Under the pieces are notes generated by a model. It did not search any database. It saw nothing but the letters and a program-made list of their open reading frames with translations, and was not told where the DNA came from. A stretch of 7,239 nucleotides of DNA. Source: Pseudomonadota bacterium. GTDB taxonomy: Bacteria > Pseudomonadota > Alphaproteobacteria > Sphingomonadales > Sphingomonadaceae. Positions within the stretch are counted from its first letter, which is position 1, and the number at the start of each line of letters is the position of its first letter. The translations under genes and the position numbers were made by a program. Location of the stretch: contig JAFAED010000242.1 of assembly GCA_023424275.1 (NCBI GenBank), forward strand, positions 1-7,239, read 5' to 3'. Shown here piece after piece: positions 6,322-7,239 of the stretch.

Positions 6322-6714
6322 TCAGTCGGCGATCCATGCGATCGCTTCGCACTGGACGAGGATGTTGGCAGCGAGGTCGGGATTGGCGGTCACATGGCGC
6401 GCCGGGCGTGCGGCAGCGTCGGGAAAGCACGCGAGCCAGGCGTCGTTGACGAGCGGGCGAATGCCGCTTTCGCGGACCTGAAAGCTGAGCTTTGCTACCG
6501 AGTCTAGACTGCCGCCAGCCGCAGTCATGATGGCCGCGAGATTGTCGAAGACGAGCCGAACCTGCTCGGCCGCATCATCGGGTATCGCTCCCCGTTCGCG
6601 GTCGAGACCGAAGATGCTTCCGGTGACGACGAGCGGTCCGACACGCGAGGCGGCCGGGATGGGCTGCGCTCCATGACGGAAACCTTCGACCTCTATGCTG
6701 CGCCGTCCGCTCAT
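6322..6714 (-). CDS. RidA/YjgF/UK114-family protein (enamine/imine deaminase or related)
   Basis: A complete 130-residue protein, the standard RidA length. These trimeric proteins hydrolyse reactive enamines/imines such as 2-aminoacrylate; 2-aminomuconate deaminases of the aminophenol/nitrobenzoate meta-cleavage pathways belong to the same superfamily. Conserved features: DNLAAIM and a Gly-rich turn (57-69), Asn90 in the helix before ACF, the key Arg106 in RPAR that binds the substrate carboxylate, and Glu123 in CEAIAW, which positions water in RidA. The usual SGQ motif is replaced by TGSIFG (31-36), and the Cys two residues after the Arg is Val108, so it is not a housekeeping RidA copy. It begins with an ATGA overlap on the dioxygenase stop, with a strong AAGGAGG site, so it is co-translated with ring cleavage. 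The likely role is processing the ring-opened product (deamination or tautomerisation); this is inference. Confidence 0.88.
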   Translation of the reverse strand: MSGRRSIEVEGFRHGAQPIPAASRVGPLVVTGSIFGLDRERGAIPDDAAEQVRLVFDNLAAIMTAAGGSLDSVAKLSFQVRESGIRPLVNDAWLACFPDAAARPARHVTANPDLAANILVQCEAIAWIAD

Positions 6715-7239
6715 GCCGCGGCCTCCTTCCAGACCGCAAACCCGCAGCCGATGCCGGTGCCGGCCGGTGTCCGACGGATCGGTTCATATTCGGCCCAGGC
6801 GAGAGGAAGATGCCCGACCGATCCCGCCGTCATCACCCAGTTCAGTATCTCGGAAGACCCCTCCTTCAGCGCCTCGAACGGCAGGTTGCGCAGGATCGTG
6901 CCCTCGGGCTCAGCGAGGCCCGCGATCACCTGCCGGTCGAGCTCCTCCTCGACGACGAAGTGGCTGAGACCGCCCGATGCCAGGACCGCGACCCTGAGAT
7001 CGAGCGAACTCGCCTCTACCGCTTCCCGGATTTTGCGCCCGATGTCGAAGCATCGCGCCGGACGCGGGACATTCGGCGGGAAATAGGTGTTGAGAAGAAT
7101 GGGGATCATCGGGATGGACTTGCCGCCGAACAGGCGTTCGGCAGGAAAGCCGAAAGCATGGCCGAACCCCGCATTGTCGGGGTCGGTCACCCTGTCGGCG
7201 ATCGCGAGGTCGACCTCGCGTTCCATCAGGCCTTCGATC
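6711..7239 (-). CDS. Class III (LigB-type) extradiol ring-cleavage dioxygenase, N-terminus outside the window
   Basis: The frame runs from the window edge to TGA at 6711-6713, giving 175 residues. An internal Met at 7226 is not the start, because IEGL precedes it in frame and homology continues upstream. LigB-family enzymes (protocatechuate 4,5-dioxygenase beta, gallate, 2-aminophenol and homoprotocatechuate-type dioxygenases) use Fe(II) and O2 to cleave an aromatic ring next to its hydroxyls. Visible motifs (fragment numbering): NTYFPPNVPRPARC at 50-63, and SGGLSHF with His93, equivalent to the acid-base catalytic His of LigB. Glu130 in SSEILNW is probably the Glu metal ligand. The two His metal ligands should be in the missing 100-odd N-terminal residues. 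It heads the visible part of the operon. Subclass and substrate are undecided without the N-terminus; a separate small LigA-type subunit could lie upstream. Confidence 0.9.
   Translation of the reverse strand, partial: IEGLMEREVDLAIADRVTDPDNAGFGHAFGFPAERLFGGKSIPMIPILLNTYFPPNVPRPARCFDIGRKIREAVEASSLDLRVAVLASGGLSHFVVEEELDRQVIAGLAEPEGTILRNLPFEALKEGSSEILNWVMTAGSVGHLPLAWAEYEPIRRTPAGTGIGCGFAVWKEAAA
6722..6728 (-). promoter_or_regulatory. Shine-Dalgarno AAGGAGG of the RidA-family gene, inside the dioxygenase gene
   Basis: AAGGAGG on the - strand is 7 nt before the ATG at 6714. It is embedded in the last codons of the dioxygenase and fixes the overlapping start. Confidence 0.8.

Noticed and set aside
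4919..6507. Open frames on the + strand across the RraA genes (4919-5668 and 5773-6507)
   Set aside because: They oppose two well-supported family proteins and show no motif or domain of their own.

Overview
The window looks like a chromosomal or plasmid catabolic locus of a GC-rich alphaproteobacterium, most likely a sphingomonad (Sphingobium, Novosphingobium or Sphingopyxis type). The grounds are the high GC of the coding DNA, the style of the TonB-dependent receptor (AQA signal peptide, IVVTA TonB box, FEQSV-type plug), and an aromatic-ring-cleavage gene set. The taxon is inferred from style; no rRNA or marker gene is present.

Layout. On the + strand, 1-951 is the C-terminal three quarters of an FAD/NADH-dependent ferredoxin reductase. 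After 28 nt comes an AMP-forming acyl-CoA ligase (980-2563, GTG start with a good Shine-Dalgarno). These two converge on a - strand block. A strong intrinsic terminator (2634-2675) serves a large TonB-dependent outer-membrane receptor (2712-4871, -). Upstream of the receptor is an AT-rich stretch of about 110 bp that probably carries its promoter. Further upstream, also on the - strand, is a tightly packed operon read right to left: a class III (LigB-type) extradiol dioxygenase cut by the window edge (6711-7239), a RidA/YjgF-family protein (6322-6714), and two RraA/HMG-aldolase-family proteins (5635-6303 and 4982-5638). Two of the three junctions are 4-nt ATGA overlaps; the third is an 18-nt gap with its own Shine-Dalgarno.

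How the genes may work together (inference). The receptor would import a scarce, probably aromatic substrate across the outer membrane. The reductase would feed electrons to an oxygenase encoded outside the window, and the ligase would activate a carboxylate side chain or acid intermediate. The dioxygenase would open the ring, and the RraA-type aldolase(s) would split the hydroxy-oxo-acid product to pyruvate plus a second oxo-acid, as in the protocatechuate/gallate 4,5-cleavage pathways. The RidA-family protein is the unusual member: it suggests an enamine/imine intermediate (aminophenol-like substrate) or a non-standard tautomerase step. The two tandem RraA paralogs differ at the catalytic motif: the downstream copy keeps D-X20-R-D, while the upstream copy has Gly at the first acidic position, inside a run of eight G. 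No RNA genes, mobile elements or CRISPR arrays were seen.
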